From contig JAIVFH010000009.1 in assembly GCA_025765595.1 (NCBI GenBank), positions 372,001 through 436,000 on the forward strand: DNA of 64,000 nucleotides, given 5' to 3'. Of the stretch, positions 10,167-23,092 are shown one piece after another. This stretch comes from Obelidium mucronatum. Taxonomy: Eukaryota; Chytridiomycota; Chytridiomycetes; Chytridiales; Chytriomycetaceae. The notes under the pieces are model-generated. The model saw only the letters and a program-made list of their open reading frames with translations, ran no database searches and was not told where the DNA came from. A program made the position numbers and the translations under genes. Numbering within the stretch: position 1 is the stretch's first letter; every line of letters starts with the position of its first letter.

Positions 10167-11069
10167 ATGCCACCCAAGTTTGGAGGCGCGCCTGCGTGCG
10201 TCAAGTGCCAGAAGTCTGTGTACGCCGCTGAACAGATTACTGGACCTGGTGGATTGTGGCACAAGGCTGTATGTTTTCGCAGCCTTTGGATTTTAAATGG
10301 CTGGAATTGACCGCCGCACAGTGCTTCAACTGCAAAGAATGCAACAGGAAGCTGGATTCGACGAATTTAACAGAACGCAATAATGAAGCGTATTGTAAAA
10401 CGTGAGTTTTGGTGTGGAGGGTTCACAGTTGCTGTGCTTGGTGTTAATTCCAAACCAATTACAAGGTGCTATGGAAAGCTCTTTGGGCCCAAAGGTATGA
10501 ATCGCTTTGCCGAGTATTTCTTTGAGAATGAGGTTAAAAGTGGCGGTTGATCCAGGATACGGATTTGGAACAACATGTTGAACATGGACACTGTGGTTGC
10601 TGATCACCAAAAGTTTGGGGGATCCAGTGATAATATCTCGACAGCTTCAGTATCAACGCTGTCTAATTCTGCCGTCGTTGCCGAGTCTACCTCTGGTACC
10701 GCGCCAGTCATTTCACAAGCCTCTGCGATTTTCGAACAGAAGGCAAAACTGAGCACGCCTGCTGTAACAGCTGGTGGATGTCCAAGATGTTCAAAGCAAG
10801 TATACTTTGCGGAACAGGTTCGCTCATCCTTAATTGAATGCCAATGAGACGTTTCTGAAAGAATCTCAACATTACAGATTCTTGGACCAGGAGGAGTCAA
10901 GTATCATAAACTCTGCTTTCGCTGCTCTGATTGCGGAAAGAGCTTGGACAGCACTAATATGGCAGACAAGGATTCTGTTCTCTTTTGCAAAACATGCCAC
11001 AGCAAGAAGTTTGGACCAAAGGGATATGGTTTTGGTGTGGGTGCCGGGACGTTGTCTACGACGCAATAA
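10167..11069 (+). CDS. Two-LIM-domain protein of the cysteine-rich protein (CRP) type
   Basis: Exon 1 starts with [19 protein letters not shown], and introns of about 53, 64, 89 and 60 nt follow. LIM 1: C-x2-C...[15 protein letters not shown]...[16 protein letters not shown] 2: [13 protein letters not shown], then ILGPGG...[15 protein letters not shown]...[17 protein letters not shown]. All eight zinc ligands are present in each domain. The FGPKGYGFG box after LIM 2 is typical of the CRP/muscle-LIM family (known), whose members bind actin regulators or act in the nucleus. The linker is Ser/Thr-rich. After the first GYGFG at about 10570 the frame slips by one base (TGT TGA in the old frame; the linker continues from 10575), which reads as a missing base. 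The stop is at 11067-11069. About 215 aa. Confidence 0.85.
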
Positions 11070-11381
11070 TAAAGAGTAATTAATGACAAGTTTAGTAAAA
11101 TTAATGTATGGTTGTTGGTTTTGGTGTTTGGTGGATTTTGGTGGCTGAATTCCCTGATTACGCAAGACATCCGACATGCCCCCTCCTTCTCTCGTTCCTT
11201 CTCTCATTTATCTTTATCTTTCTATCTTTCGGAATGCTGGGTGCAAAAGCCAGACACTGTGTCTAGCCTCTCTGGGGTCTCTTCTCTTTTTCGGATCGGC
11301 GCCAAATTCTTGTGTTCTTCGCAATTTTGAACTCACTCGAAATGCAAGCCGCAACGGGATTCGATCCACGCAGCCGTTGAA

Positions 11382-12880
11382 ATGACGGAACGCTCTTCGA
11401 CGGTAAGTCACGCGCTAGTGTATTGCGAGCGGCTGGATCGTCGTTCAGCTGCAGTGTTTGGCATGAGTCATTGCCCATTGGCTTTGATCACTACTTTTCC
11501 CCACAAAGCATACCAACTAACGTCTTCTCGCCAATGCAGGAGGACTCCATGTGGGCTGCTGATACCACCAAGGAGATGAAGAAGCTGGGCGAAGTGAGCC
11601 CAGATTTCTTCATGACTGCTCGAAGCACGGACAGCAAGTTCTCCCAGATGGACATGCGATCCAGTTGGTGGACACCCAAGAAGCGCATTGCTGCGTTTGT
11701 GGCTGTTGTTGCTGTGTTTGTTCTCTGCTTGGGTCTTGGATTGGGTCTTTCCAAGAAGAACAATGCTTGGGTTGTCAACAGCGGCAGCAGTTCTTCTGGA
11801 GTTGACTCGGCTGGAAACCCACTTTCTGGATTTACTGGAACCGGGCCATCGAATGGGGGGTCTGGTGATGATGCTGGCGATCTGAACAACAAGCAAGGCA
11901 CAAACAATGCAGGCGCCGAAGGGGACATTTCATCTGCCAGTTCTGCCTCTGCCTCTGGATCAAGTTCTAGCTCAAGCTCTTCCCGCAGTACCGCTACAGC
12001 GACTCAATCAATTTTCATCCCACACGGTATCTTTTGGAATTCGGTATTGCCAAGTGTTTCCAGAAGGACCTCCACATCCACGGCGTCTTCAAGAACGCAA
12101 TCGACGGTTTCAACTTCCTCGTCGTCAAGCACAACGTCAACTACATCGTCAACAACTACAGAAGCAACCACAGCTGCCCCATCACCTAGTCCCACAACAG
12201 AAACCACCACCTCAACAACTACAAGCACTACTACCACAACCACCACTGTAGAATGGACACCTGAACCTGTTCCATCACCCTCTCCACAACCACCACCACC
12301 GCCACCACCAGCCCAAAGTTGGGGCGGCAGTGTTGGCGCCATTATTGACCGAGACTCTTTCAACAATGCCCTCAGTGGATGTGGAATTTATGTCGGTGGT
12401 CTCTATGAAGGAATTACCGGTGGTCTTGGAATTTCCTTGCCAGGAGGACGCGCTGAACTCGCCCTCTTGATGGGAAACATGGCCTGGGAATCTGGAAACT
12501 TTGTTCATACCACTGAACAAGGATGTGGTGATGGAAACTGCCAAGGTGGATACACATACCACGGCCGTGGATACATTCAATTGACGTGGGAGGCAAATTA
12601 CCAGGCTGCAGCTGATGCATTGGGTCGACAGGATATTCACGACAATCCGGACGTTGTTGCATATGATTCATGGACTAACTGGTCGGTTACTGGCTGGTAC
12701 TGGGCTTCCCGTGTTCAGCCGGCTTTGCAAAACCGTGGATACACAATTGGAGCCAGTGTTTCGGCTATTAATGGTGGAATCGAATGTAATGGAGGTACTA
12801 TTTGGGCAGGGCGCATATCCAAGATTCAGTGTTTCCAAGGACAGTTCGGAGTTCCTTTGGACTGGACCACTTGGTGTTGA
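11382..12880 (+). CDS. GH19 chitinase, membrane-anchored (type II) with mucin-like stalk
   Basis: Exon 1 codes only seven residues (MTERSST). After a 137-nt intron, exon 2 (11540-12880) completes 453 aa. In order: a cytosolic N-terminus of about 56 residues with a Lys/Arg pair, one transmembrane helix (IAAFVAVVAVFVLCLGLGL), then about 190 residues of Ser/Thr/Pro-rich stalk ending in a Pro run, then a GH19 catalytic domain from about residue 275. GH19 landmarks: MAWESGNF (catalytic Glu near residue 323), YHGRGYIQLTWEANY, VTGWYW, and a Cys-rich end closing with TTWC. The enzyme hydrolyses chitin by inversion (family knowledge). Anchoring would hold it on the outer surface or in secretory vesicles, suited to wall remodelling or attack on chitinous substrate (inference). 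No signal peptide is needed because the TM helix serves as anchor. Confidence 0.88.
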
Positions 12881-12911
12881 TTCTTATGCTGTTGTTTTTC
12901 CATTTTCATTT

Positions 12912-12935
12912 CCCCCCCCCCCCCCCCCCCCCCCC
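12912..12935 (+). repeat. Poly-C run of 24
   Basis: Twenty-four consecutive C residues about 30 nt after the chitinase stop codon, probably in its 3' UTR. The exact length may be unreliable in sequencing data. Confidence 0.85.
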
Positions 12936-13038
12936 TTAATTTTGCAGTTGTTTTGTTTGCAGTGAGTAAGTGTTTTCATGCTCAGTGTTTTTGGATATCG
13001 CGTATCAACAATAATACGTATCATTTGTCATTGTTTGA

Positions 13039-16000
13039 ATGTCAACAGCTACTCTTCCACCGCTGGACATTGAAGACAAGCTCAAAGCAGTTGAGACGCT
13101 GGAAAAGAAGGAGCAGCTTCTGTTCCAGTGGCTGTCGTCTGTTGAACGCGCGCTTGTTCGTTCGTTCCCTGAGGTTCCTGTCTTTGTGGTTAGATTTGGC
13201 CTAAGTTGACCCATTACCTTTCGATTGACAGGACAAAGCACCGCTGGCGACGCTCGAGCCGCTCCTGATCAAACTCATAAACTCAACGCAGCCAAGGCCG
13301 ACCAAGCCAATCAGGGCAACGGTCGCCCGCATCTTTGCTACAATCTACACAAAGGGCGATGCCAGGACTACCTCAGATACTGTCGGGGCTCTGCAGAACA
13401 TTCTGGTTGCAAAAAAACTGGAGGATGGCGCGATCAAACTGTGAGTTTATTTGTTGGTGGGACTGGGTTCTTGTTCTGTTTTGTTTTGCTGAACATGTTC
13501 CAGCGCGGCTATCTACTGCCTCGGAGTCATCACCGAACATGTCGGATCAAAGGTATCTGCGAAGCTGCTTTTTTTCAAAGATCTGTAGCTAGCGAAGTAA
13601 CATCTTTCCCCCATTAAGGTGTCATACATGTTTGCCGAAACTGCGTCACTCCTTCTGAAATCACTCAAAGCTGCACGAGACTCAGAGGTTTATTTTTATT
13701 TTTAAAAGCACTGAAGCCAGCCGATTTCATCAGTAACTCTTGTCGGATCTCTTTGTTAGATTGGATTGAGACATGAAATCTTCTCTTCATTTTGTCGTTG
13801 CTTGAAAGGAGTTGGAAAGTCAGTTACTGACGCAATGTGGAAAGAATGGCTCAAATACGGAAAGTCGGCTTTGACTGATAAAGCTGCCTTGATTCGTGCC
13901 GATGGCGCTCAGGTTGAGTTCCCGCTTGCTCTTCTTCCGAATCCGAAAAAGTAATCCCCATTTCTTTGACAGCTATTGGAGTACCTTTATCGATACACGG
14001 CTCTCCCAAAGCCAACCAAAGTTGAGGAATTCGATGCCTTAATCGTCCCAGCCATAAAGGGAATCGAATCAACCAACCATAACGCGCGAAATGCTATTTC
14101 CAAGTTTATTGGATTCATTCTTTCTACATCGCAGTCCCAGCTAAAGGCAGATATTTCAGTGGATCCAAAGAACGCGGCAGCATCGAAACAACCTTCCCAA
14201 AAGCAATCCAATACCGGCACAACAGGAAATATTGAAGATGAAGGCGTTCTATCTGTTGAGGAGATGCTCAACCTGCTGCAAGGATATTTCGTCAAGTCCA
14301 CCACACGGGATGCCCGTGTCGGAATCATCCAATTTTACTCCGAGTTATTGCGAGAGCTTGGATTGACATTCATTGAAATAAACTACAGCCGGATTGTGAA
14401 GCATTTGACCAGTTTGGTGGGACTCCCCAAATTCACAGCAACTGAGGCTGAAGGAATTCACCACCGCAATCTAATTGCATTCTTGATTCGTGATGTATTG
14501 GGAAAGTCAATGTCCGAGTCTGGGCAAATTATGGCGTTGAAGGACCTTGAATCTGGGTGGTTGCGAAAATGGAGCAGTTTGTTTGGGCCAGAGTCGCCTT
14601 CGTCTAAATGGGTGTTGACATTTATATTGGATGAAATTTCGGCCCTCTTGATTGACTTGGGATCAGCTTCATCCGTAGTTGCAGATGTTCTTTTGGAGTC
14701 GCTTTTCAACCTCTTGAATTTTCCGTCACCCGCCGTTAACGCCAGTTTATCGTCTTGCATGAAAGTATTTTGCAACACAAACCCGAAAGCGCTCAGTGTC
14801 TACATTGATAAGCTTGCGGATCTACTTCAAAAAGGTGCATTGACGTTGGCCGGTGATAAGCCAGACATTCTGGATCGACAAACAGGATACGGAAACGCTC
14901 TTTCAGCCATTCTCAGCACAGTTAAATCCCACCGCCTGAGCGTGTCATTTGAATCTCTTGCTGTGATTTTCGGGATCTCAACTCAACTCATCAAAGTCTC
15001 CGCTACATCTAAAGACGCCCGATCGGCGATTGTCCAGTCCCAAATCGCTTGGAACATTGTTGCCGCAATGACAACAATGGGTCCCACGATCATGTCTGTG
15101 CATATGTCCCAGCTCCTTCTTCTTTGGAAAACAGTTTTCCCAAAAACTCTGCCAAAGGAAGCAACTGAATTAGAAATGGCGCTCATGCTGAGCCTTATTA
15201 ATAGAGACCATGCTCTTGCTTCCATCAACACTTTTTTGAAGTTTAACATGTCTCTTGTGACCATCGACATTGCCAAGAGATTGGTTGTACTTTTGAATAA
15301 CGCACTGTCTTGCTCGACATCGATTCGTGCCTCATCCGCCGTCAATGCAACTCCCGCAGCTGCTTCAGTAATCCAAAAGCGAATTCAAGAACTGGAGTTG
15401 TCGGTGCGGAAGCGGATTTTCGACTGTTTCTTCAAAGTGAAGCCAGTGTCGGCGTTTGACACGAGTTTTGTGCTTTTACTCAAAACCGCCGTCGCTGTGT
15501 TTGCACCGGACCATGAATTAAACGCGGATAAATTGGTGGCTGCGGCGACAGCGCAGGACAAAACCAATGCCATCTTGGATTCAACCATCCTAACTTCATT
15601 GTTGTGGAAGGAAATTGAGTTCTGTGGTTCCAATGAAAATACATCCGGAATATCAGTGTTGACGTTAAGAGACTTTGATGTACAGAGATTGGAGGTGTTG
15701 GTGAGTTTCTGGAGAATCATGATAGTTTAGAAAAGTTAACCATTCAAATGATCTCTTAGACGGAGCCCAGAGTGTTGGGCGCCCTTGAAAATGACTTATT
15801 CTCTCTTCTGACTCAGGACAGTACAATCAGCAATCAACTGATCTTACCAATGCCTACGGCTGTCTCTGCCGTGGATTCCGGGGTTATATTATTTGGGCTA
15901 CTGTTTCCAATCCAATCAGCATTGCACCAAGAAGCTATTCTAGAGCAGTTTAGCAAAGCAGTGAAATACACTGGCGCAAAAGTGTCGCCAGGAAGAAAGC

Positions 16001-19000
16001 TTGCTGTTCAATTGAATATTTTCATTTCTGTCATTTACGCATTGAAATCGATTGTTGCAAAAAGTGGGAGCCTTGCATCAGATAAAGTTCCTGGTGCAAT
16101 AAGAGACTTGGTTTTGGTAAGTTTACTTCTCTTTATCGTCTATTCATAAGACCAGTTTTTCATTTAATTACCGCTGGTCAAAAGGACGCTCTGGCTTCAA
16201 ATAACTCTCTTTTAAAGGCATTGGCCAGTGAGATTTTGGGTCTTCTCGCCCGTGTGGTGACCGACAACGCATTTGTCAACCAGCTTATGCAGATACTTGT
16301 CGACAAAATCGTTAACAACAGGGAACCAGACTCTCGAGCTGGTTGCGCCCTTGCACTAGGATGTATTCACAGCAACGCTGGAAGCATGGCTGTTGGTGCC
16401 CATCTTCAAACAAGCGTGGGACTTCTCCATTCTCTTGTCAGCGATGCCCATCCTCTCGTACATACTTGGGCGCTCTACTCTCTTACATTGACAATAGAAA
16501 GCTCATCCCTCAGTTTTGGGCCATACGTCAGTTCCACACTTTCAATCATCATCAAACTGGCAATGTCGGATGTCCACGACTCCAACTTTAGCGGGTCCCC
16601 GAACCTGATGGAAAACAATTCCGCCGTGCTGCCGCTCCTTGGAAAGATTCTGTATGCCCTAATTGGAGTCCTCGGGCCCGAACTAGCCAGTTCTGCCAGA
16701 ACGCGAGAGCTCTGCTTCTCGCTGTTTGAGAACTTTAAACACGATACGGATCGATACGTTGTTGCTGAAGCGATCCGATGCATTCAGCAGTTTATTATGT
16801 TTGCGCCTAAGCATGTGGATATGCCGTCGTTGATTCCGTTTTTGCAAGATCAGATTAGCAACAAAGAGAATGTGCAATTGATCAAGAAGAGCGCCATTCA
16901 GTGCTTGTATCAGTTAACTCAGCGGGATTCGGGGCTCGTGTTGGATGCGGCTACGAACATGCAGTTGGAAGAGCAGTTGTTTTCATTGCTGGATACTGAG
17001 GTTGATGAGCATGTGAGAGCTGAGCTGCGAGATATTTTGAACAACTTGTTGAAGCATGTAGCTGGGGATAATCCTTCTCGCTGGATTGATTTGTGCAAGA
17101 ATATTCTTGCCAGGGGAGGTTCCAATTCTCCAAACAAAAACAGTGCCGGGAGCCTCAGCGGCGTCGAGGAATGATGATGATGAAGAGGAAACCGCTGCTG
17201 CGGCTGCAGAAAGGAACGCCAAAGCTCCCAAAGTGTCTTTGGACGCGGACCGTAAGAAAATCGTAGTCTTGATCCCACGCTGGCGGACCCAAAGCTTCTG
17301 CATCTCTTGCATCAGAACATTGATTCGAATCATTCTGGAATCCGGTGCGAATGAACACACGGATTTGGTGCTGGCCCGTCAAATCCGGGCAGACTCGCCT
17401 GATGATTCGGACTTGTTGGCTTTCCGCCTTGCAGATTTAATTGCAATCTCCTTCAACTCCGCCACCATGCCAGTGAAGGATTTACAAATCCAAGGACTTT
17501 ATCTCCTCCAAGATATCATTCAAAAGTTTGCTTCCATCCCTGATCCAGACTTTGAAGGGCACGCGTTGCTTGAACAATACCAGGCCCAAATCACGGCAGC
17601 ACTCACTCCCGCTTTTTCATCTGAATCTACATCGGAATTAATGAGTCTCGCGACGGTTGTCGCTGGAACCTACATTGGCAGTGGTATCATCAAAGACTTC
17701 CACCCATCCGACCGTGTATTACGTCTCCTCGGGGGCGCTCTCGATTCATGCAAACAAGAAGACAACTTCCTCCCCGGAATCTCCAACAATGAAAAAGAAA
17801 TGCTGAAACTCTCTGTCTTGACATCCTGGGCAATCCTCCAGCTCTCGAGCCTCAAATTCCAAGGATCCAACAAAATAATCAAGGACAGCGTGGATCTATT
17901 GGTGAAGCAGTGGGTAAACTGTATCTTGAAGGCTGGTGAGCAGAAAGTCGATGTGGATTTGTTGTTGCGATTTAAACAAGCGCAGTTGGATTCTTTGAAT
18001 AATCACGAAAGAGGAGAAATGTATACGGCTGCTGCAAGGGAAGTGTTGGCGCCTTCGTATCATCGGTGTTGGTTGATCATCATGCAGGCATTATGCTCGC
18101 TGCTGCCGAATCAGGAATTCTTCCTAACACATGCATTCAATAATTCGGTGGAAGAGCTTAAAAAGTTTGTGATTGTCCTGTTTAGTTTGAATGTAGAGTC
18201 TATGGCTGCATTTGGGTTTGGGAGACCAGGGGCCCGTCGTTGACCATGCCGCTGAAGATAACAGCAGAGGAGGAGATCGGAAATTGATTGAACAGAATGA
18301 ACAAGAGAGGTTGGAAACTTGCTTGAAATGCGTTGGACAAATCGTCGCAACAAGGATTTTGGATTGGTCTTACTTTGCCAAGGTTTGATATTTCCACCAC
18401 TTCTCTGGCTTTTCTTCTTCCTCCTCTTCATTCATTCTGGTACTAATTTGGTGTTCGCTTTCTAGGATATTTTTGTTGATTTGGTCAGTGTGTTTGATCG
18501 ATTAATTCAACTAGGAGAACCCCATCACACAAACTCTTGTGATTGACTTGATCCGTGGTATTTTGGTGACTTATCATAAGGATATCGAATCCGATGAAGT
18601 GTGCGTATTCGATCTCCTTTGTATTGGTCCATCCTAAAATTCACTTTATTTTAGGTACTCTGCAGGCATTCAAGCTAATACTTCGAGTTTTCGTGTTTCA
18701 TGTTCCAAGTCTATCGAACAACCCTACAGCCATGAGTTGAGTGCGGTATGCTTCGTGTGATTGTTCTAAAAAAATCGTGTAATATTTCAAAGTCATATCG
18801 CACCGTCCTCTAACGCAACCAATGGTGGCTCTTTTCTTCTCTGCGCTGGATACACTCGTATTCATATTGAAAGCAAAAGGATTCGAAGGAAAGTCTACTC
18901 AAATGACTTTCCTTGTTCTGTTTCTTTTCACAGGTAAAAAAAAGAATCCTTATCGTCTTGCCTTCAAAAAACGGGACTCTTATTAAAAGAACCTAAATTT

Positions 19001-20062
19001 TTTGCAGCTATCCTGGGCTGTGACAAGTATGCAGTTGACGTCGCACCAAAAGTTTTGGCGTCTATAAAACCAGTACTTGAAACTCTCAATGATAAAACGC
19101 AAGCATCGGAATCTGAGACTCGTGCTTCCAGTGAAGTTGTGCAAGGGACTGTAATTGGGTTGCTGGAGACCTGTGAGAACTGGTGAGTGTGTCAAGAACA
19201 TCGACTCGACACCCAGCTGACCCGTTTTGTTGTCAGGAAAAAATGCGACCAATCTGTAGTCAAAAACTCACTTCTTGGAGTCACTTTAATTATAAGTGTG
19301 TCCCCAGATCTTGTCGCTGAAAATGCTGAGCTACAAGATAGAGTCTGTAAAGTACTGTTTGCCCTTATTTCAAGCGAAAATGAATTTGTAAGTCTTTTTT
19401 ATCTTCCATGAGATGATTCTCTGTTTTTGATACTTTTGCCTGAATTATTTAACAAGCTGGCTCGTGTTGCTTTACAATGCTCTCGATCTCTAATCGGTCT
19501 TGGATTAAAAGAAACTGGTTCGGAAAAGGCTAAAACAATGGGAACAGTGTATTCCCGAGTTCTTGTTCCAGCACTCCATTGCTTTATCATGACAAGCCTC
19601 CCCACCATCACGACGAACGGATTATTAGACGAAATCGTCAAAGTAATGCTGTTGCCTTGTTTTGGATCGTCAGGTACCATTGTGACAAGCTCCTTCTAAT
19701 TGGCACTAATCTGAAGATCATTTCAAATAGTTTCAACAATGACTTTGATTGTATCCGTTCTTGTTCGAATCCAAACATCTGTGGGACAAAGCGTGGACCC
19801 AGTCGCAAAGCAAGCGGAACGCGTTATTTGTGCCAACCTATTGCAGTTGGCTTCTCAGCATCAAGCCAAATTCAGAGAAATGATGGCTTATTTACCTGCT
19901 GAGACGAAGGGGGCGTTAGAAGCAGGATTTAAAATGGTCCTTGCTGGAGGAAATGCTTCTCAGCAACAACAGCAACAGGGACAGCAACAACAGCAGAGTA
20001 CGGAAGACTCTTTGTCAAATGCGGCTCCAAAAATTGCGCTGAAATCTTTTGGTGCTTTTTAA
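13039..20062 (+). CDS. LAA1: Laa1/HEATR5 family HEAT-repeat protein (AP-1/clathrin trafficking)
   Basis: About 15 exons sum to 2037 aa, matching the roughly 2000-2070 aa of yeast Laa1 and animal HEATR5. The chain is made of HEAT repeats. Recognised HEATR5-like stretches include EKKEQLLFQWLSSVERAL near the start, LLLWKTVFPKTLPKE near the centre, VQLNIFISVIYALKSI, GCALALGCIHS, and HTWALYSLTLTIESS. Laa1 binds AP-1 and supports TGN-endosome transport (family knowledge). The C-terminus holds a Gln-rich patch before KIALKSFGAF. Most introns are 55-85 nt. Three one-base frame breaks (about 17112, 18220, 18512) each look like an extra G in a G run (GGGG, GGG, GG). Ignoring one base at each makes the exon total exactly divisible by three. 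The acceptor choice near 18665 and the donor near 18736 are the least certain. Confidence 0.85.
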
Positions 20063-20385
20063 GAGAAAGATATTATGTTAACTTTTTTTAATTCTTTGGT
20101 TCTTCTTTCTTTAATATATATCTCTTGTTACGTGGAAACCATATTTTATTTATCTGGGGTAATGCTCCATCCAATTTTCTTCAATCGCGAGTTATTACAG
20201 AGACGGCGGCACAACTCCTTTTTAAAGAACATGCGCGCTGTTTCAAAGGCAATACGCGCGAGCCTATTTGCGGCAAACGCTCCACCAATTCAGATATGTT
20301 CTCAGAATCAACGATTCCCAATTCTGTGCATCTCAAAGTTTCCCCTTCAAAACAAACACGGAACGTCAACCATGATCAAAATTCC
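20063..20385. other. Spacer with possible degenerate tail of the F-box-like gene
   Basis: On the minus strand a 62-codon frame (about 20369-20181) reads like more of the downstream repeat-like sequence of the F-box protein (FEGETLRCTELGIVD, ISELVERLPQ), but out of frame with it. It could be the true C-terminus after another frame break, or a decaying duplicate. Nothing else was recognised. Confidence 0.35.
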
Positions 20386-21902
20386 TCATGTTTGCCGAAA
20401 TACGCTCAAAAAACCGAGGAAGATCCAACAACGGTGTCTTGACATTAGCTCTTGTTCCAGGCTTCCCCCCCCCTCGGCAAGTAGAATGACAGTGACTTTC
20501 GACTCCTTCAGCTTCTCCAAATACATATGATATTCGTTATAGTATAGCGCTTCGTCATTGTTCAGGTATCGCGAAACGTACACGAGGTTTTGGCAAGAGT
20601 GGTTGGATGTTGTCCAGATAGGTAGCAGTGTGCAGAGCCCTCTCACTAGACACAAGTCTAAGGACTGTTTGGCGCAGAGTCTATATGGAGCAACGTGTAG
20701 GTGGCACTGAAAACACGGCATTAATTGAATAGAATAAGTAACAACTAAATAACAGTCTGTGTATATTGAGCTATCAATTATTCTTTTTCTCACCAAAGTA
20801 TAGGAAAACTAACGTTTAAACCACACAATTTCTTCCAATCCTACATCATGGCTACATCTCCAACCCATTTCCTCCAATCGGAGCAGATCGCAAAGATCCT
20901 GCACGTCTCTTGGCTCGATGGGGACAAAAGTAATCTGTGTCAGACAACTTTGTGGTAAACGGTTTACCAAATCATACATTTCTTTGGGTTCAAAGGGTTC
21001 AAAAAGTTCGATTCTCAACTTTTCCAGCTTTTTGCATCCCTTCAACACTTGCCATGGAATGTGGATCACAAATATGCAGTTCCGTCAAATTCCTCATGTA
21101 TGGCAACACGCATTCTTCGAAAAAGTGAGGAATAGCACCCCAAAATGACAAGCCACAGATATTTAAATCCATCAACAGTGTCTTGAGATTTTCTAGAGGT
21201 TTCTTGCTCTCAGGCAGTCCCGCCCACGTGTTGAATGAATGGTCAAATGGAAGAAAAAGCATCTGAATACAAGAAAACTTGCACGTTTTCAACATGTATA
21301 AATCTGCAAACATTGCTTCGTTGCATTTAGAGCGTTCCGCGTCATACGCATTTGTAATGCACACCTTCTTTGGTAGGAGGGGCATGATGTTGACTAAATC
21401 ATATTCGTCACCCCAACTGAAAGTTGCGGATCCCCCGTAGCGTGATACAAGACTGGTGAGAGAGTAGATGGTATAAAAGTGCCGGACAGGTATATCCAAA
21501 AGCTTATTGCTATAGTACCCAATCTCACACGGAAATTGAAACTCTGGCCACAATTTTTCCGGTCCTTCACAATAGAACTCTGGGAACGCCAACGCCACAT
21601 TGTAAATACAGCGATAGATGTGTTTGAGTTCTGGGAGTGAATGGCAAAGCTGCATGATTGAATCGGAACCAACAAAAGACACGATTCTATCGATGATTTC
21701 AGTTGGCATTGCTTGGAGGGACATCTGTTTGCTAGGTGTGGTTTTTGCTGGTGGAACGATGGGTGTTTCGGTGGACAGTCAGAGTAGACTGGGGAGGGAG
21801 TTGCAGTAGTTTGCGGTAGAGGTTGATTTCGTCCAAGGCTGCTTGGCGAAGCCTTTCATATTGGAGAGAGGTGTAGTGGCATTGGGAGCATGCCGACATC
21901 AT
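20386..21902 (-). CDS. F-box-like protein with repeat-like C-terminal half (frame disrupted)
   Basis: A minus-strand frame from about 21724 begins with an F-box-like helix set (LQAMPTEIIDRIVSFVG, IMQLCHSLPELKHIYRCIY), the form common in large chytrid F-box families. A preceding segment from ATG 21902 (SACSQCHYTSLQYERLRQ) may be its N-terminus, joined by a weak intron or frame break near 21740. Further on, YMRNLTELHICDPHS is followed one base out of phase by PWQVLKGCKKLEKLRIELF (break at about 21060). A third segment with CLVRGLCTLLPI and YHMYLEKLKES ends at 20386. F-box proteins recruit substrates to SCF ubiquitin ligases (known). The locus is either intact with assembly indels or a pseudogene, and I cannot tell which. 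Confidence 0.5.
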
Positions 21903-22114
21903 TATTGAATAAAATAAAAGCAACTGAAATTAAATAATAATGTAAATATTTAGTATATACGAAAGAAATAATATTTCTTATTTGTTTTCTCGCTGCTTTT
22001 TTTTAACTCTCTGTTTGCCAAATAATTTTTTAAAAACAGACCTTGCTCTGACAATTCTTCTCTCAAGTTGACAAATATTAACTAACCAAAAAACAGATCA
22101 CGCAGCAAAAAAAG

Positions 22115-23092
22115 ATGCCTTTCTTCAAGTACAGTAAAGCCACCAAGTCCCTTACGCAGAAGCAAGAACAAGTCGCCGCCAAGGTAGCCGTGATGAACCA
22201 GCTGGAATCCTCAGTCCTCGAGATCGCGTTCCAGAATGGAGGCGTTGCAGGTGCCGCTGCCCTCAAAAGCCGTAATCACCGTGATCCTTGTGGTCACGTT
22301 GCGACCAAAGAAGTTGTAACAAAGGTATTCCAACCCAACCCCGCCGGACCAGTCATTTCAATCGTTTTATGCTGAAAAAAAATACACTCCTTTTCAAAGA
22401 AGTCAGTTTTTGACTTCCTGTCCAGTTCCAGGCTCCGTGAAGCCGAAAAATCTATTGCCCTCCTACACCAGACTGAGCAGTTTTTGAACGCGAGAATAGA
22501 ATTTCTCGAAAACTTTTTCCTTGAAGACAAGCAGCAGCCGGTGGACGACAACACTGACAAGCTGTCTTGTCAAGAAACGCTCGCAACAGGTGGCAACGAA
22601 GAACCAGCTTGGGATGATGATCAAGAAGATCCCAAGAGCTTATTACTACACTGCTATGAAACTCACTGGAGTTTCCCGCCGGACACTGACGTTTTAGAAT
22701 ATGATGCTAATCGTCGCCAGGTTGTTGGGTTGAAGGAAGAAGGAAAATTGAGTGGCTTGTATAAGATCACCGAGCAACTGACAAAGGCTATCAAGCCGGC
22801 AAAGAAAGTAGCCTTGTAAGTTTTGATTACTTTTAAGCTTTTTTCATTTTTCTCCTTATGTACAAAAAACCCTAAAACCTCTTACTTTCTTTTTGTTTCC
22901 TACAGCTGTTCCTATGCCGACGTTGCGTTCACATACAGTGACGCAGAGTATGAAAGAAAACCAGAAGCTTTGGGCCAAGTTATTATTTCCGAGATTCTGG
23001 AAATGTTTTTTGAAAAACAAGAACAAGAAAACACGACTCTTGATTACCTCGTAAACCTCTACCAGTCGAAGCTACTCTTCCGAAAACCGTGA
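22115..23092 (+). CDS. Unrecognised helical protein
   Basis: Three exons (22115-22324, 22400-22815, 22906-23092) join in frame to 270 aa. The introns are 75 and 90 nt, and the second starts GTAAGT and ends ACAG. I do not recognise the family. Seen: the N-terminus is basic and polar (MPFFKYSKATKSLTQKQEQ) and continues into long amphipathic helices (REAEKSIALLHQTEQFLNARIEFLENFF interrupted only by the splice). An acidic middle (WDDDQEDP) follows, then a C-terminal helix ending in LYQSKLLFRKP. The helix-rich layout is reminiscent of BAR-like or other membrane-curving coiled coils, but no signature residue supports that. Start chosen as the first ATG in frame. Confidence 0.65.

Noticed and set aside
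17118..18514. Ultra-short introns (25 nt at about 17118, 37 nt at about 18192, 31 nt at about 18484) in LAA1
   Set aside because: Each would fix the frame and has GT-AG ends, but all other introns here are at least 50 nt. Removing one base from a neighbouring G run fixes the frame equally well and keeps conserved residues such as FDRLIQ.
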